The notes: generated by a model not told the origin, from the sequence alone. Counted from the stretch's first letter, positions 32,305-42,312 are shown. The stretch: DNA of 64,000 nucleotides from Halothermothrix orenii H 168 (GCF_000020485.1 NC_011899.1:2364501-2428500), one strand, 5' to 3'. Translations and numbers: made by a program.

Positions 32305-33389
32305 CCACTACCTTTAGATAGCTGTTCTTCCATAAAGTCAGGGTCAATTTCATTATTTTTTAAAAGCATATCATCTATCCCTATTTCACTGTTATAAAGA
32401 TCGACATATTTATTGTCAACCTTAACAATAGGGGCTGAAACATGATGGGGATTAACATAGACAATTTCCCCCGTCTGTCCATTGGTTAATCTGACTTTTT
32501 CCCCTATATAGAATTTAGCCATCTCATTCATAAAGATCTTACTCAGGGAAATATCATAGGAATTAACATTTTCCTCAAGGACTTTAAAAACCTCAAAGGG
32601 AGGACGGTGTTCTCTATAAACCCGGTCAGAAGTCATGGCATCATAAGTATCAACAATGGCCAGAACCTTGGCTATGAGTGGTATCTTATCCCTCGTAAGC
32701 CCCAGCGGATAACCGCTGCCGTCATTACGTTCATGATGGAGCAAAACACCGAGGGCAACCTTTTTAGAAATAAATTTACAATCTTTGACCAGTTCATAGC
32801 CATATACAGTATGTTTTTTTATAATATTGAATTCACTACCTGTTAGTTTACCTTTTTTATTCAAAATTTCAATAGGAACTTTGGCCTTTCCAATATCATG
32901 CAGAAAACCGGCATACATCAGGGATTTAATCTCTTTTTCAGGGAGTTTTAACCATCGCCCAAACATCATTGCCAGTAGGCCAACATTAACAGAATGGGTA
33001 TAAGTATACTCATCCACATCCCTGACCCTGGTAAGTAAACCAACAATGTCACGGTTGGTATCAACACTGGCAACTTCATCAGCTATTTTCCTGATATTAT
33101 CAAATTCAAGAGAATTGCCTCTGTTTACATCCTTAAAAATTCCCTTTATATTCCCCACGTTTTCCTGATACTTTTCTTCAAATTCCTTTATGTTCCGTTC
33201 TATCATTTCATCAGATTCCTTATAAACCGTAACTTCTGTTATTCCCATTTTACTTAGCTTATTAATAAGGTTATCATCCAAAATCATTCCCGGTTTAACG
33301 AGGCAGGCTCCAAATTTATTTTCAATTGTCCTGGCTACACGCATCCCCGGCTTAACCCGACCAATTTTTAGTTTAACCTGCGCTGGCAT
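32301..33389 (-). CDS. HD-GYP domain protein, predicted cyclic-di-GMP phosphodiesterase
   Basis: 362 residues from ATG 33387-33389 (GGGGAGG upstream). The N-terminal 80-90 residues are a small beta domain (VKPGMRVARTI, LVKPGMILDD) as in DUF3391-type proteins. The HD-GYP domain at about 125-300 has its metal-binding set: HSVNVGLLAMMFG, FLHDIGKAKVP, HTVYGYEL, HHERNDGSGYP. A C-terminal segment (GEKVRLTNGQTGEIVYVNP) is typical of stand-alone HD-GYP proteins. It is cytoplasmic and should degrade c-di-GMP to GMP or pGpG, tuning motility, attachment or exopolysaccharide. Confidence 0.92.
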   Translation of the reverse strand: MPAQVKLKIGRVKPGMRVARTIENKFGACLVKPGMILDDNLINKLSKMGITEVTVYKESDEMIERNIKEFEEKYQENVGNIKGIFKDVNRGNSLEFDNIRKIADEVASVDTNRDIVGLLTRVRDVDEYTYTHSVNVGLLAMMFGRWLKLPEKEIKSLMYAGFLHDIGKAKVPIEILNKKGKLTGSEFNIIKKHTVYGYELVKDCKFISKKVALGVLLHHERNDGSGYPLGLTRDKIPLIAKVLAIVDTYDAMTSDRVYREHRPPFEVFKVLEENVNSYDISLSKIFMNEMAKFYIGEKVRLTNGQTGEIVYVNPHHVSAPIVKVDNKYVDLYNSEIGIDDMLLKNNEIDPDFMEEQLSKGSG

Positions 33390-33527
33390 GTTTTTTCCTC
33401 CCCTGGATACAGTTTTACCCTGAATTAACAATTCTATATTATATATTTAATTATTTATATTATTTTTCCTTCTTTTAAACAAAATTAATTGTCCTCCTGA
33501 CCTGTTTTTTTAACCATTATTTACAGG

Positions 33528-33556
33528 TTGGTTACTGCACTTATATATGTTATACT
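33528..33556 (+). promoter_or_regulatory. Sigma-A-type promoter of the LysM gene
   Basis: TTGGTT (33528-33533), a 17-base spacer and TATACT (33551-33556), 45 bases before the ATG at 33601. AAGGAGG follows in the short leader. Confidence 0.6.
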
Positions 33557-33600
33557 AACTAACATAATTAATACATTTTATAAGGAGGAATTCTATTAAC

Positions 33601-34830
33601 ATGACAAAGAAGATAATTGTTTTAAGTCTATTGCTTCTCTTCCTGGTAAGCCTGATACCACTCCATACGGCCGGTGCTGCAGTTATTTATCAGGTTAAAA
33701 GTGGAGATACCATCTGGGAAATTTCCCGGGAATTTAATGTGCCTGTCGAAATAATAATCCAGCAGAATAATATTTCAAACCCTGCCAGTATTTATACCGG
33801 TCAAAAATTATTAATAACTTCTGAAAATGATAAAATAATTATTACCATTGGAGACAACCAGACTGGTCAGAACCAGAATACCCATAAATATACGGTAAAA
33901 CCTGGTGATACTCTGTGGAAACTGGCCCAGAAATTTAATACTTCTATTACTGAACTCGTTGACCTCAATAATTTAGAACAGTATAGTATCTATATCGGCC
34001 AAAAACTCCAGATACCATCCAGTAATGCACCTGAGAATGATAACAATTTTATCTATTACACCATTCAACCCGGTGATATTCTCTGGAATATAGCCCAGAA
34101 ATATGATACTACAGTCGAACAACTTATAGAGTTAAATAACATCAAGGATGCCTATGACCTTTATCCTGGAAGGAAACTCCTGGTTCCTCTCTCCGGAGGA
34201 AACACACCTGCCGGGCAGGAAACCAGTAATCCCTCCAGTGTCCCCTATACAGCGTATTATTTCTATAAAATACAGGAAGGGGATAAAATCTGGAAAATAG
34301 CCGATACTTTCGGAGTCAGGGTCTCAGAACTGGTGGGTTATAATAATATAGAAAATATTAATCAAATACAAACAGGCCAGATCTTAATAATTCCTCTAGA
34401 AAAATCGACTAAGCTCTCCTATGTTCAAAAAGCAGCCGCTAAATTAAAGAATTATTACCGTGTAAAAAATAATGAAACCCTCGTTGATATTGCCAAATAC
34501 TTTATGGTCCCGGAAGAAGGGTTGAGGGCCATCAACCATCTTCAGGAAGATGAAACTGTATACCCGGGACAACTGCTTTTAATGCCTGTTAGTAAGGCTC
34601 TGTTTAACAAACATGAATTGTATAAAGTTAAGAGTGGTGGCGAGTATATTTTCGACATTGCCTACCATAAAGGAGTATCTATCAAATCTATCTTAAAAGT
34701 CAATTACCTTAAAAATCCTAATCAGAAATTTGATGAAGAAAAAGTTATTATTATCCCCCTTGATGAAGAAAGTAAGGTTACCTGGATTGACTATGAAAAC
34801 GGCAAGCCCCAGAATTCCTGGCTTAATTAA
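33601..34830 (+). CDS. Exported protein with six LysM repeats
   Basis: 409 residues. Signal peptide at 1-27 ending near AGAA, then six LysM modules: the first four are canonical (YQVKSGDTIWEIS, YTVKPGDTLWKLA, YTIQPGDILWNIA, YKIQEGDKIWKIA) and the last two are degenerate (YRVKNNETLVDIA, YKVKSGGEYIFDIA). There is no catalytic domain, so it should bind N-acetylglucosamine-containing polymers such as peptidoglycan. It could be a spore-envelope or sacculus-binding protein. AAGGAGG is 11 bases before the ATG. It is the only gene between its promoter and terminator. Confidence 0.88.
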   Translation: MTKKIIVLSLLLLFLVSLIPLHTAGAAVIYQVKSGDTIWEISREFNVPVEIIIQQNNISNPASIYTGQKLLITSENDKIIITIGDNQTGQNQNTHKYTVKPGDTLWKLAQKFNTSITELVDLNNLEQYSIYIGQKLQIPSSNAPENDNNFIYYTIQPGDILWNIAQKYDTTVEQLIELNNIKDAYDLYPGRKLLVPLSGGNTPAGQETSNPSSVPYTAYYFYKIQEGDKIWKIADTFGVRVSELVGYNNIENINQIQTGQILIIPLEKSTKLSYVQKAAAKLKNYYRVKNNETLVDIAKYFMVPEEGLRAINHLQEDETVYPGQLLLMPVSKALFNKHELYKVKSGGEYIFDIAYHKGVSIKSILKVNYLKNPNQKFDEEKVIIIPLDEESKVTWIDYENGKPQNSWLN

Positions 34831-34866
34831 ACATTTATTAAATAAGGTAACTTGCTCCTTCTACCC

Positions 34867-34901
34867 GGCTCTGCAACCTAATTGCAGGGCCTTTTCTTTT
34901 T
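34867..34901 (+). terminator. Terminator of the LysM gene
   Basis: GGCTCTGCAA pairs with TTGCAGGGCC (10 bp, one G-T) around a five-base loop, followed by TTTTCTTTTTT. Confidence 0.9.
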
Positions 34902-35094
34902 TAATAAATACAGTCTCCTGTTCTACCGTCCCTATAATTTCATATATATAACAATAGTAGTATATATCTTTTGTGAGCTTTTACATTAATATCATCAGTA
35001 GACAATAATTTTTACATAATGTGTACCAGGTGGCGGTAGTCCCAACGACTTCCGTTATTTTAAATTTAATAGTTCGAGATAAAAAGGTGATGGA

Positions 35095-36648
35095 ATGGAA
35101 AAACAATCACTGTTAAAAGGGGCTTTTATCTTAATAATTGCGGGTTTTATAAACAGGGTGCTGGGTTTCATACTAAGGATAATACTCGTCCAGATGATCG
35201 GTGATGAAGGACTGGGCCTTTTTCAGATGGTTTATCCCTTTTTTATAACCCTCCTTCTTATCAGTACCGCCAGTTTTCCCACGGCAATATCAAAACTTAT
35301 ACCGGAAAGGCTGGCCCGAAATGATAAAAAAGGAGTCTATCAATTACTCAAGACTTCATTACTTTTTGTTGGAGGGATGGGGCTACTTACCGGCACTCTT
35401 TTATACTTTTTATCTGGTTTTGTATCACAGAACATATTCGGTGATCCCAGAACCAGGATTATTTTAATGACGTTAACCCCGGCCCTTTTTATAACCCCTC
35501 TGGCCTCAAGCCTCAGGGGGTTTTTTCAGGGACACCATACTATGATTCCTACTGCTGTATCACAGATTACAGAACAAATTAACAGGATGGGCTCCACCCT
35601 GGTTATGGTCAGTATAACCGGCTATCTCGGTCTTAAATATCAGGCAGCCAGTATTGGGCTGGGAATCAGTATCGGGGAACTATCCGGGTTAATTATCCTC
35701 CTATACTTTTTTGTTACACATATCAAGACCGATAATAAAAAGATAACCCCCCTGAGAATCAAAACCGGGGTCTTCCACTGCTTTAAAGAAATTACTAAAA
35801 TTGCCTTTCCAATCACAGCAGGGCGTCTAATCAACTCTCTGATGTTAAGTGTGGAAGCTATTCTAATTCCCAGACAACTTCAAAACAGTGGTCTGGGGGT
35901 CAGAGAAGCCACCTCCCTGTTCGGTCAATTGAGTGGTATGGTAGAACAGATTATCTTCTTTCCCACAGTGGTAACCATCGGTCTTACTACCAGCCTTATT
36001 CCAAATATATCAGATGCCCATGCCCGGAATAATATAACTAAAATAAGGAAAAACTATCAGGATGTTATCAGGGTAACAACGTATCTTGGTTTTCCACTGA
36101 CGGTAATCTTTTTTCTAAGGGGACGGGAAATATGTAATCTTTTATTCAACTTCCCTGCTGCTGGCCCTATTCTATCAGCTATGGCTCTGACCGCCACCTT
36201 TATCTATTATCTTCATGTCTCTTCAGGAATGCTCAATGGCCTCGGAAAACCTCAACTGGCCTTATTAAATCTGGGAATCGGCTCTGCCATAAAACTTACT
36301 GGAATTTACTTTTTAACCCCCAGACCAGAGCTTAGAATAATTGGCTCTATAATAAGTATAACTCTGGGTTATATTGCAGCTGCCATCCTTAATTTCTTTA
36401 CCATAGGAAATACAATTGGTTATGACCTTGATATTAAACAGACCCTGGTAAAACCACTATTTTCCAGTTTTCTTATCTTCATAATAACTCCGTACCTGTC
36501 CCGTATTTTACATCCCCTTTATAACCTTTATAATATCCGGTTGGTTACACTATTAGAACTTGTAATACTCGGCTTTGTTTACCTGATAACCATGTTTGCC
36601 ATAAAAGCTATCACGGCAGATGATATCAAGAGGTTTACCGGTAACTAG
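35095..36648 (+). CDS. spoVB: Stage V sporulation protein B-like flippase (MOP superfamily)
   Basis: 517 residues with about 14 membrane helices. SpoVB-type proteins of the MurJ/Wzx superfamily move lipid-linked cell-wall precursors across the membrane, in spore formers mainly for cortex synthesis. Typical segments: FINRVLGFILRIILVQMIGDEGLGLFQ (seen in parts), FPTAISKLI, LRGFFQGHHTMIPTAVSQITEQ, and MVEQIIFFPTVVTIGLTTSLIP. AAAGGTGATGGA precedes the ATG. Vegetative flippase paralogues of this class exist, so a strict sporulation role is not proven. Confidence 0.88.
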   Translation: MEKQSLLKGAFILIIAGFINRVLGFILRIILVQMIGDEGLGLFQMVYPFFITLLLISTASFPTAISKLIPERLARNDKKGVYQLLKTSLLFVGGMGLLTGTLLYFLSGFVSQNIFGDPRTRIILMTLTPALFITPLASSLRGFFQGHHTMIPTAVSQITEQINRMGSTLVMVSITGYLGLKYQAASIGLGISIGELSGLIILLYFFVTHIKTDNKKITPLRIKTGVFHCFKEITKIAFPITAGRLINSLMLSVEAILIPRQLQNSGLGVREATSLFGQLSGMVEQIIFFPTVVTIGLTTSLIPNISDAHARNNITKIRKNYQDVIRVTTYLGFPLTVIFFLRGREICNLLFNFPAAGPILSAMALTATFIYYLHVSSGMLNGLGKPQLALLNLGIGSAIKLTGIYFLTPRPELRIIGSIISITLGYIAAAILNFFTIGNTIGYDLDIKQTLVKPLFSSFLIFIITPYLSRILHPLYNLYNIRLVTLLELVILGFVYLITMFAIKAITADDIKRFTGN

Positions 36649-36654
36649 ATTTGT

Positions 36655-36682
36655 TTTATAAATGCTTTATTTATGTTATAAT
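36655..36682 (+). promoter_or_regulatory. Candidate promoter of the cysteine desulfurase-thiI pair
   Basis: TATAAT at 36677-36682 with a weak TTTATA 16 bases upstream, about 80 bases before the ATG at 36761. The -10 is perfect and the -35 poor. Confidence 0.4.
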
Positions 36683-36760
36683 ACAGGTAATGGTTAATTT
36701 TAAATAAAGGTAATACGCAGATAAAACTGGAGGCAAAGTAGCTTAATAGGGGGTTTAATT

Positions 36761-37906
36761 ATGAAAGAAATATATCTGGATAACAGTGCTACAACCCGTC
36801 CCCTCCCTGAAGTAGTGTCTCAAGTTGAGGAAGTATTGACAACAAACTACGGAAATCCCTCTTCACTACATAATAAAGGCCTTTCCGCTGAAAAAATTTT
36901 AAAAGAAGCCAGGCAGACCATTGCCGGAAAATTAAACGTTAAACCAGATGAAATTATTTTTACATCCGGTGGTACTGAAAGTAACAACCTGGCTCTTAAA
37001 GGGACTGCCTATCTATATAAAAACCGGGGGCGACACTTGATTACTACCAAAATAGAACACGCTTCGGTTATTGATACCTTCAAAGCTCTGGAAGATGAAG
37101 GCTTTGAAGTCACCTATCTAAAACCCGATAAAAGGGGCATAATCTCCTTAGAAGAACTTAAAAGGTCAATAAGAGATGATACCATCCTGATAAGTATTAT
37201 GCATATTAATAATGAACTGGGAAGTCTACAACCCATTGCTGAGGCCGGATCCATTATTAAAGATATCAATAAAAAAACCATTTTTCACGTTGATGCCGTC
37301 CAGTCATTTGGTAAAGTGCTAATAAAACCTGCTGACTGGAATATTGACCTTCTAACAATAAGTGCCCATAAAGTTCATGGCCCCAAGGGAGTAGGCGCCC
37401 TCTATAAACGGAAAAACCTTGACATAAAGCCCCTGTTAAACGGGGGAGGTCAGGAAGATGGCCTGAGGTCCGGAACGGAAAACATCCCCGGGATTGCCGG
37501 TTTTATTCCTGCTGTAAAGGCCCTTCCAGACTTTAATGAAAGGAATACCTTTAACCGGAAACTGGACAGGCTTAAAAATCATTTAATAGATATGATTAAA
37601 GAAAAACTACCTGATGTAAGGCTAAATACCCCGGAACAATCGGCCCCCCATATCGTCAATATCTCCATCCCTCGAGTAAAGGGAGAGGTAGTTGTTCACA
37701 GCCTTGAAGCAAAAGGTATATATGTATCAACCGGTTCAGCCTGTCATTCCCGGGAAAGAGAAAAAAGCCATGTCTTAAGGGCCATTGGACTACCTTCTGA
37801 ACTAATAGATGGTACAATAAGAATCAGTCTGTCTGAATATAACACAGAAACAGACTTAAACACTGCAGTAAAAACCCTGGCAGAACAGTTGCGGTATTTC
37901 TTTTAA
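36761..37906 (+). CDS. Cysteine desulfurase (NifS/IscS family)
   Basis: 381 residues, PLP-dependent enzyme that takes sulfur from cysteine as a persulfide. PLP lysine Lys204 in SAHKVHGPKG; catalytic Cys328 in STGSACHS; SGGTESNNLAL and IEHASV are further class-I marks. The first residues (EIYLDNSATT) match the family. It is 21 bases upstream of thiI, so its persulfide most likely feeds 4-thiouridine formation, like NifZ in Bacillus, rather than general Fe-S assembly. Confidence 0.94.
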   Translation: MKEIYLDNSATTRPLPEVVSQVEEVLTTNYGNPSSLHNKGLSAEKILKEARQTIAGKLNVKPDEIIFTSGGTESNNLALKGTAYLYKNRGRHLITTKIEHASVIDTFKALEDEGFEVTYLKPDKRGIISLEELKRSIRDDTILISIMHINNELGSLQPIAEAGSIIKDINKKTIFHVDAVQSFGKVLIKPADWNIDLLTISAHKVHGPKGVGALYKRKNLDIKPLLNGGGQEDGLRSGTENIPGIAGFIPAVKALPDFNERNTFNRKLDRLKNHLIDMIKEKLPDVRLNTPEQSAPHIVNISIPRVKGEVVVHSLEAKGIYVSTGSACHSREREKSHVLRAIGLPSELIDGTIRISLSEYNTETDLNTAVKTLAEQLRYFF

Positions 37907-37927
37907 CACTATAGGGAGGTGAACCAT

Positions 37928-39118
37928 ATGTACAAAGTTATTCTGATTCGCTATGGAGAGATAGCCCTTAAGGGTCAAAACAGGCATGTTTTTATCAATA
38001 AACTGATTGAAAATATAAAAGAAAGCTTAAAAGGAGTCGGTGAATACAAACTTAAAAAAACCCTAGGCCGAATCTATGTTTTTCCTAACGATAATATAAA
38101 TCAGTTTATAGAAAAACTTAAAATGGTACCCGGTATAGTATCCCTGAGTCCCACAGCTGTCTGTCCGCTTGATTTTGACAGTCTTAAAGAAACATCAGTA
38201 AAGGTCTTAAAAGATGCTATTAATGATTACCCGGCCACTTTTAAAGTAGAAACCAGACGGGCCAACAAACAATTCCCCTATAAAAGCCCGGAGGTCAGCC
38301 GGGAGATCGGAGCTCATCTTTTAAGAAGCATAAATACCCCTGACCACAATATCCTGACAGTTGATGTCCATAACCCCCGGTACACTTTAAAAATAGAAAT
38401 TAGAAAGAAAAATATATATGTCTTCACAAGATCTATTTCAGGGCCGGGTGGGTTGCCGGTCGGTTCCAGCGGTAAGGGGCTTTTACTCCTGTCGGGGGGA
38501 ATTGATAGCCCGGTAGCCGGCTGGCTGGCCATGAAAAGGGGAATTGAGCTTGAAGCTCTATATTTCCATAGCTTCCCCTATACCAGTGACCGGGCTAAAG
38601 AAAAGGTTATTGACTTAACTAAAGTATTAAGCCGCTACTGTAAAAAAATAAAATTATATGTGGGTTATTTTACAGATATTCAGAGGGCTATCCAGGAAAA
38701 CTGCCCTCAGAAATACTATATCACCATCATGAGGAGAATGATGTACAGGATGGCTGAGAGAATCGCCAGGAAAAACGGAGATCTGGTTTTAATTACCGGA
38801 GAAAGTGTCGGCCAGGTGGCCAGTCAGACCCTGGAAAGTATGAATGTCATAAATGAAGTAACCAATATGCCTGTCCTCCGTCCCCTGGCAACAATGAATA
38901 AAACTGAAATTATGGACCTGGCCCGGGAGATCGGAACCTATGATATCTCAATTCTTCCCCATGAAGACTGCTGTACCATCTTTGTCCCCAGACATCCGGT
39001 TACCAGGCCCAGGCTTGACAGAACCCTCAAGGCTGAAGAAAAATTAAAAGCCGAAATAGACGGTCTCCTTGAAGATGCCATAGAAAAAACCGAAATCCTT
39101 GAAATAAAACATGGTTAA
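37928..39118 (+). CDS. thiI: tRNA 4-thiouridine synthase ThiI
   Basis: 396 residues from ATG 37928, preceded by AGGGAGG eight bases upstream; GTG 37919 is the alternative. N-terminal ferredoxin-like and THUMP domains (GEIALKGQNRHVF, FKVETRRANKQFP, GLPVGSSGKGLLLLSGGID seen in parts), then the PP-loop ATPase motif SGGIDSP at about 183. No C-terminal rhodanese domain is present, as usual in Firmicutes, so sulfur is passed directly from the adjacent desulfurase. Makes s4U8 in tRNA. Confidence 0.95.
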   Translation: MYKVILIRYGEIALKGQNRHVFINKLIENIKESLKGVGEYKLKKTLGRIYVFPNDNINQFIEKLKMVPGIVSLSPTAVCPLDFDSLKETSVKVLKDAINDYPATFKVETRRANKQFPYKSPEVSREIGAHLLRSINTPDHNILTVDVHNPRYTLKIEIRKKNIYVFTRSISGPGGLPVGSSGKGLLLLSGGIDSPVAGWLAMKRGIELEALYFHSFPYTSDRAKEKVIDLTKVLSRYCKKIKLYVGYFTDIQRAIQENCPQKYYITIMRRMMYRMAERIARKNGDLVLITGESVGQVASQTLESMNVINEVTNMPVLRPLATMNKTEIMDLAREIGTYDISILPHEDCCTIFVPRHPVTRPRLDRTLKAEEKLKAEIDGLLEDAIEKTEILEIKHG

Positions 39119-39153
39119 TATGACTTGAAAATTAAAACATGGTTACTATAAAA

Positions 39154-39180
39154 TTACCCCGGGGAATCTCCCCGGGGTAA
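39154..39180. terminator. Strong GC-rich hairpin after thiI
   Basis: TTACCCCGGGGA and TCCCCGGGGTAA form a perfect 12-bp stem with a three-base loop. There is no U tract, so it may act as an mRNA-stabilising stem or a poor terminator. The rest of 39181-39494 is AT-rich and holds no gene or RNA that I recognise; it should carry the DUF421 promoter. Confidence 0.65.
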
Positions 39181-39494
39181 CGTATATGAAGAGGTATGAT
39201 GTTATGGATGAGGCCTCAAAATTCCATATACATAATACAAGAAAATTTGACTCCTGTCAACCATTTATTTAAACTACTACAGCCATTCTACAAAACTTCC
39301 CATTCTACAGGTCTTCCTCCAATATTCTCCCCTGGAATAAATTAATAAGAATTGCTTTATAATATATCCTGAACTATATCCTGAAAACATCCCTGTTACA
39401 AATCCCTGTAATTACACAACATTATCATAATTACCTGACCTGTTATTCCACAACCAATTTCTACACAACCAACCAGAAGGAGCTTTCAAACATT

Positions 39495-40181
39495 ATGCTT
39501 ATTGTAATTGCCAGAACCCTGATCCTTTATATCCTGGTCCTGCTTGTATTAAGATTAACAGGCAAAAGGCAGATCGGTGAACTACAGCCCTTCGAATTTG
39601 CAACAACAATAATGGTATCTGCCCTGGCGGCTATTCCCATGGAGGATATTGAGATTCCCCTTCTATACAGCATCTTTCCTATTTTATTAATCCTGTCTTT
39701 CCAGGTCATAACCTCTATCCTGTCCATGAAAAATACCAGGATAAGGTCTTTTATCTGCGGTAAACCAAGCATTTTGATCGAGAATGGAAAACTGGTTGAA
39801 TCTGAATTAAGACACCTCAGGATGAACATAAACGATCTCCTGGAACAACTGAGGGTAAAAGGATTTTATTCGATTGAAGATGTAGAATTTGCCATTATGG
39901 AAACCAGTGGGGATTTAAGTGTTATTCCCAAATCCCAGAAAAGACCGGTCACCCCTGAAGACCTCAACCTCCCGACCGGTTATGAAGCCCCACCTCACCC
40001 CTTAATTATAGATGGAGAAGTCCAGAAACACAACCTCAGGAAAATAGGTCTTGATAAAGAATGGTTAATGAATGAACTAAAAAAATTTAACCTTAACAGG
40101 CCTGAAGATGTTTTTTTTGCAGCTTTAAGCAGTGATGGAAACCTGATCTACCAGAAAAAGAATGAGGGATTGCATAAATGA
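39495..40181 (+). CDS. DUF421/YetF-type membrane protein
   Basis: 228 residues. Three N-terminal membrane helices (LIVIARTLILYILVLLVLRL, FATTIMVSALAAIPM, IFPILLILSFQVITSIL) are followed by the cytoplasmic YetF domain (LTGKRQIGELQPFEF, then KPSILIENGKLVESELRHLRM). YetF/DUF421 proteins of unknown biochemical role are abundant in spore formers; some are linked to germination. AAGGAG lies 11 bases before the ATG. It overlaps the next gene by four bases (ATGA), so they form an operon. Confidence 0.9.
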   Translation: MLIVIARTLILYILVLLVLRLTGKRQIGELQPFEFATTIMVSALAAIPMEDIEIPLLYSIFPILLILSFQVITSILSMKNTRIRSFICGKPSILIENGKLVESELRHLRMNINDLLEQLRVKGFYSIEDVEFAIMETSGDLSVIPKSQKRPVTPEDLNLPTGYEAPPHPLIIDGEVQKHNLRKIGLDKEWLMNELKKFNLNRPEDVFFAALSSDGNLIYQKKNEGLHK

Positions 40182-40558
40182 AGATCGCCTATGGAGTTTT
40201 TATTATAATCTCACTAATTATTATCCTCTCGGTGGGGTCCTACTATATAATAAGCTATTATTCTGAAAAAATTACTCAAGATCTGGACAGGTTAAACAAC
40301 TATATCCTCCAGGAAAAATGGGGAAAAGCCCAAAATCTTATGGATAATTTAAATAAAACCTATAACCGGGGTGAACTCTTTTTTACTGTATTTATAAACC
40401 ATGAAGAATTTAAAGACCTGAAAACAATTATAGCCAGACTCTCCAGTCTGGTTAAACTCGAAGATAAAAAAGAAATCCTGCCCGAAATTACTGTAGCCAG
40501 AGAGCTGGTCAGATCTATTCCCGAGCAGGAGATATTAAATATTAAAAATATATTTTAA
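40178..40558 (+). CDS. DUF4363 family protein
   Basis: 126 residues with one N-terminal membrane helix (VFIIISLIIILSVGSYYIISYY) and an extracytoplasmic helical domain (LDRLNNYILQEKWGKAQNLM). It matches the DUF4363 pattern, a family that accompanies DUF421 proteins in Firmicutes. The start overlaps the DUF421 stop, so the two are likely made together. Function unknown. Confidence 0.82.
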   Translation: MKIAYGVFIIISLIIILSVGSYYIISYYSEKITQDLDRLNNYILQEKWGKAQNLMDNLNKTYNRGELFFTVFINHEEFKDLKTIIARLSSLVKLEDKKEILPEITVARELVRSIPEQEILNIKNIF

Positions 40559-40585
40559 GCTAAATTTTCAGTTTTTAAATATAAA

Positions 40586-40613
40586 TTGACTATAGATTTA
40601 CTTACTGTATAGT
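40586..40613 (+). promoter_or_regulatory. Candidate promoter directed antisense to purH
   Basis: TTGACT, a 16-base spacer and TATAGT on the plus strand between DUF4363 and purH, pointing into the purH 3' end. The hexamers also form an imperfect inverted repeat (ACTATA/TATAGT), so a weak hairpin is an alternative reading. Confidence 0.3.
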
Positions 40614-40674
40614 TCTAACTAATTTTCAGGATTTTAAAATATACTGGCTTAATACATTTTCTAATTATTAGAAG

Positions 40675-42282
40675 TTAATGCCTGAAATGCCTTCTCCCGG
40701 TAAAGACCATGGCAATTTTATGGTCATTGGCAGCTTCAATCACCTGGTCATCCCTGATTGAACCACCGGGCTGGATGATAGCCTTAATCCCTCTGGCAGC
40801 CGCCTCCTCAATGGCATCCGGGAAGGGGAAGAAAGCATCTGAAGCAACAACCCCGCCTTCCTGCCTTCCTTCTGACTTACGACCGGCAATAATCATGGCA
40901 TCCACCCGGCTCATCTGCCCGGCCCCGACACCTACTACCATCTCGTCTTTAGCCATAACGATTGCATTGGACTTAACATGTTTTACAACCTTCCAGGCAA
41001 ACAACAAATCCCTTAACTGTCCTTCAGTTGGTTTCACTTCAGTAACTATCTTAAGGTCGTCCTCATTTATAATAGCAAGGTCCCGTTCCTGAACAAGTAA
41101 ACCACCGGTAACTTTCTTCATGTCATAGCCAGGCTTCTCCCGGTTAATAAAAAGATCTCCTGTCCTTAAAAGCCTGACATTTTTCCATCTATTTTTAAGG
41201 ATTTCGAGAGCCTCCGTCATATAGTCAGGGGCAATAACAACCTCGACAAACTTATCTTTGCCGGCAATCTCCCGGGCTACTTCTGGTGAAACTTCACGGT
41301 TTAAGGCCACAATACTACCAAAAGCTGACAGGGGATCCCCGGCATGAGCCTTCCGGTAAGCCTCTTCCAGGGTATCGGCTACTGCCATTCCACAGGGATT
41401 GGCATGTTTAATAACTGCAGCGGCTGGCCGGTCGGTAAACTCCTTAACCAGTTCCAGGGCCCCGTTAGCATCATTGATATTGTTAAAGGAAAGCTCCTTG
41501 CCATGAAGCTTTTCAGCAGTAGTAATAGAGGGCTCTTTTAAATTTGTTTCCCGGTAAAAAACAGCCCTCTGATGAGGGTTTTCCCCATACCTCAAATCCT
41601 GTTTCTTTATATAATTTAAGCTAATAACTTCCGGGAAAACAATATCTGCTTCTTCTTTACTGCTTTTAGCCTTACTGGTCTCTTTTTTGTCCCGTTCATT
41701 TCTACCCTGTAGATAATCAAAAATAGTTGTATCATACTCTGCTGTCATTCTAAAAGCCTTAACTGCCAGCCTTTGCCTTGTTTTTAAAGAGAGGTCTCCA
41801 TCATTTTCATTAAGTTCAGTAAGAATTTTATCATAATCATCAGGATCGGTCACTACAGCAACACTACAATAGTTTTTAGCAGCTGATCTAATCATACTGG
41901 GACCTCCGATATCAATATTTTCAATGGCTTCCTCCAGGGTTACTCCCGGACGGCTAATGGTCTCAGCAAAGGGGTAAAGGTTGACCACTACCATATCAAT
42001 GGGTTTAATCCCCTGCTCTTCAAGCTGTTCCATATGACCGGAGTTATCCCTTAAAGCCAGAAGACCACCGTGAATAGCCGGATGAAGGGTTTTAACCCGT
42101 CCATCCATCATTTCAGGAAAACGGGTTATCTGGCTGACATCAATAACCTCCAGACCACCTTCACGGAGTTTACGGGCCGTACCCCCGGTGGATATTATTT
42201 CATAACCCAGGTCAACAAGCCCCCGGGCCATTTTCACTATTCCCCTCTTATCAGAAACACTCAATAAGGCTCTTTTAGCCAT
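40675..42282 (-). CDS. purH: Bifunctional AICAR formyltransferase/IMP cyclohydrolase PurH
   Basis: 535 residues; the last two steps of IMP synthesis. The N-terminal cyclohydrolase (about 1-195) has RALLSVSDKRGIVKMA and VKTLHPAIHGGLLA. The C-terminal transformylase begins with LRYGENPHQRAVFYRE and has IKHANPCGMA and AGQMSRVDA. A Lys/Glu-rich insertion of about 25 residues (NERDKKETSKAKSSKEEADI) joins the two domains and is longer than usual. It is the last pur gene of the operon; purD does not follow. A 50-bp tandem array separates it from purN. Confidence 0.96.
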   Translation of the reverse strand: MAKRALLSVSDKRGIVKMARGLVDLGYEIISTGGTARKLREGGLEVIDVSQITRFPEMMDGRVKTLHPAIHGGLLALRDNSGHMEQLEEQGIKPIDMVVVNLYPFAETISRPGVTLEEAIENIDIGGPSMIRSAAKNYCSVAVVTDPDDYDKILTELNENDGDLSLKTRQRLAVKAFRMTAEYDTTIFDYLQGRNERDKKETSKAKSSKEEADIVFPEVISLNYIKKQDLRYGENPHQRAVFYRETNLKEPSITTAEKLHGKELSFNNINDANGALELVKEFTDRPAAAVIKHANPCGMAVADTLEEAYRKAHAGDPLSAFGSIVALNREVSPEVAREIAGKDKFVEVVIAPDYMTEALEILKNRWKNVRLLRTGDLFINREKPGYDMKKVTGGLLVQERDLAIINEDDLKIVTEVKPTEGQLRDLLFAWKVVKHVKSNAIVMAKDEMVVGVGAGQMSRVDAMIIAGRKSEGRQEGGVVASDAFFPFPDAIEEAAARGIKAIIQPGGSIRDDQVIEAANDHKIAMVFTGRRHFRH

Positions 42283-42312
42283 ATCCAGTATATACCTCCT
42301 TTTAATATTTAA

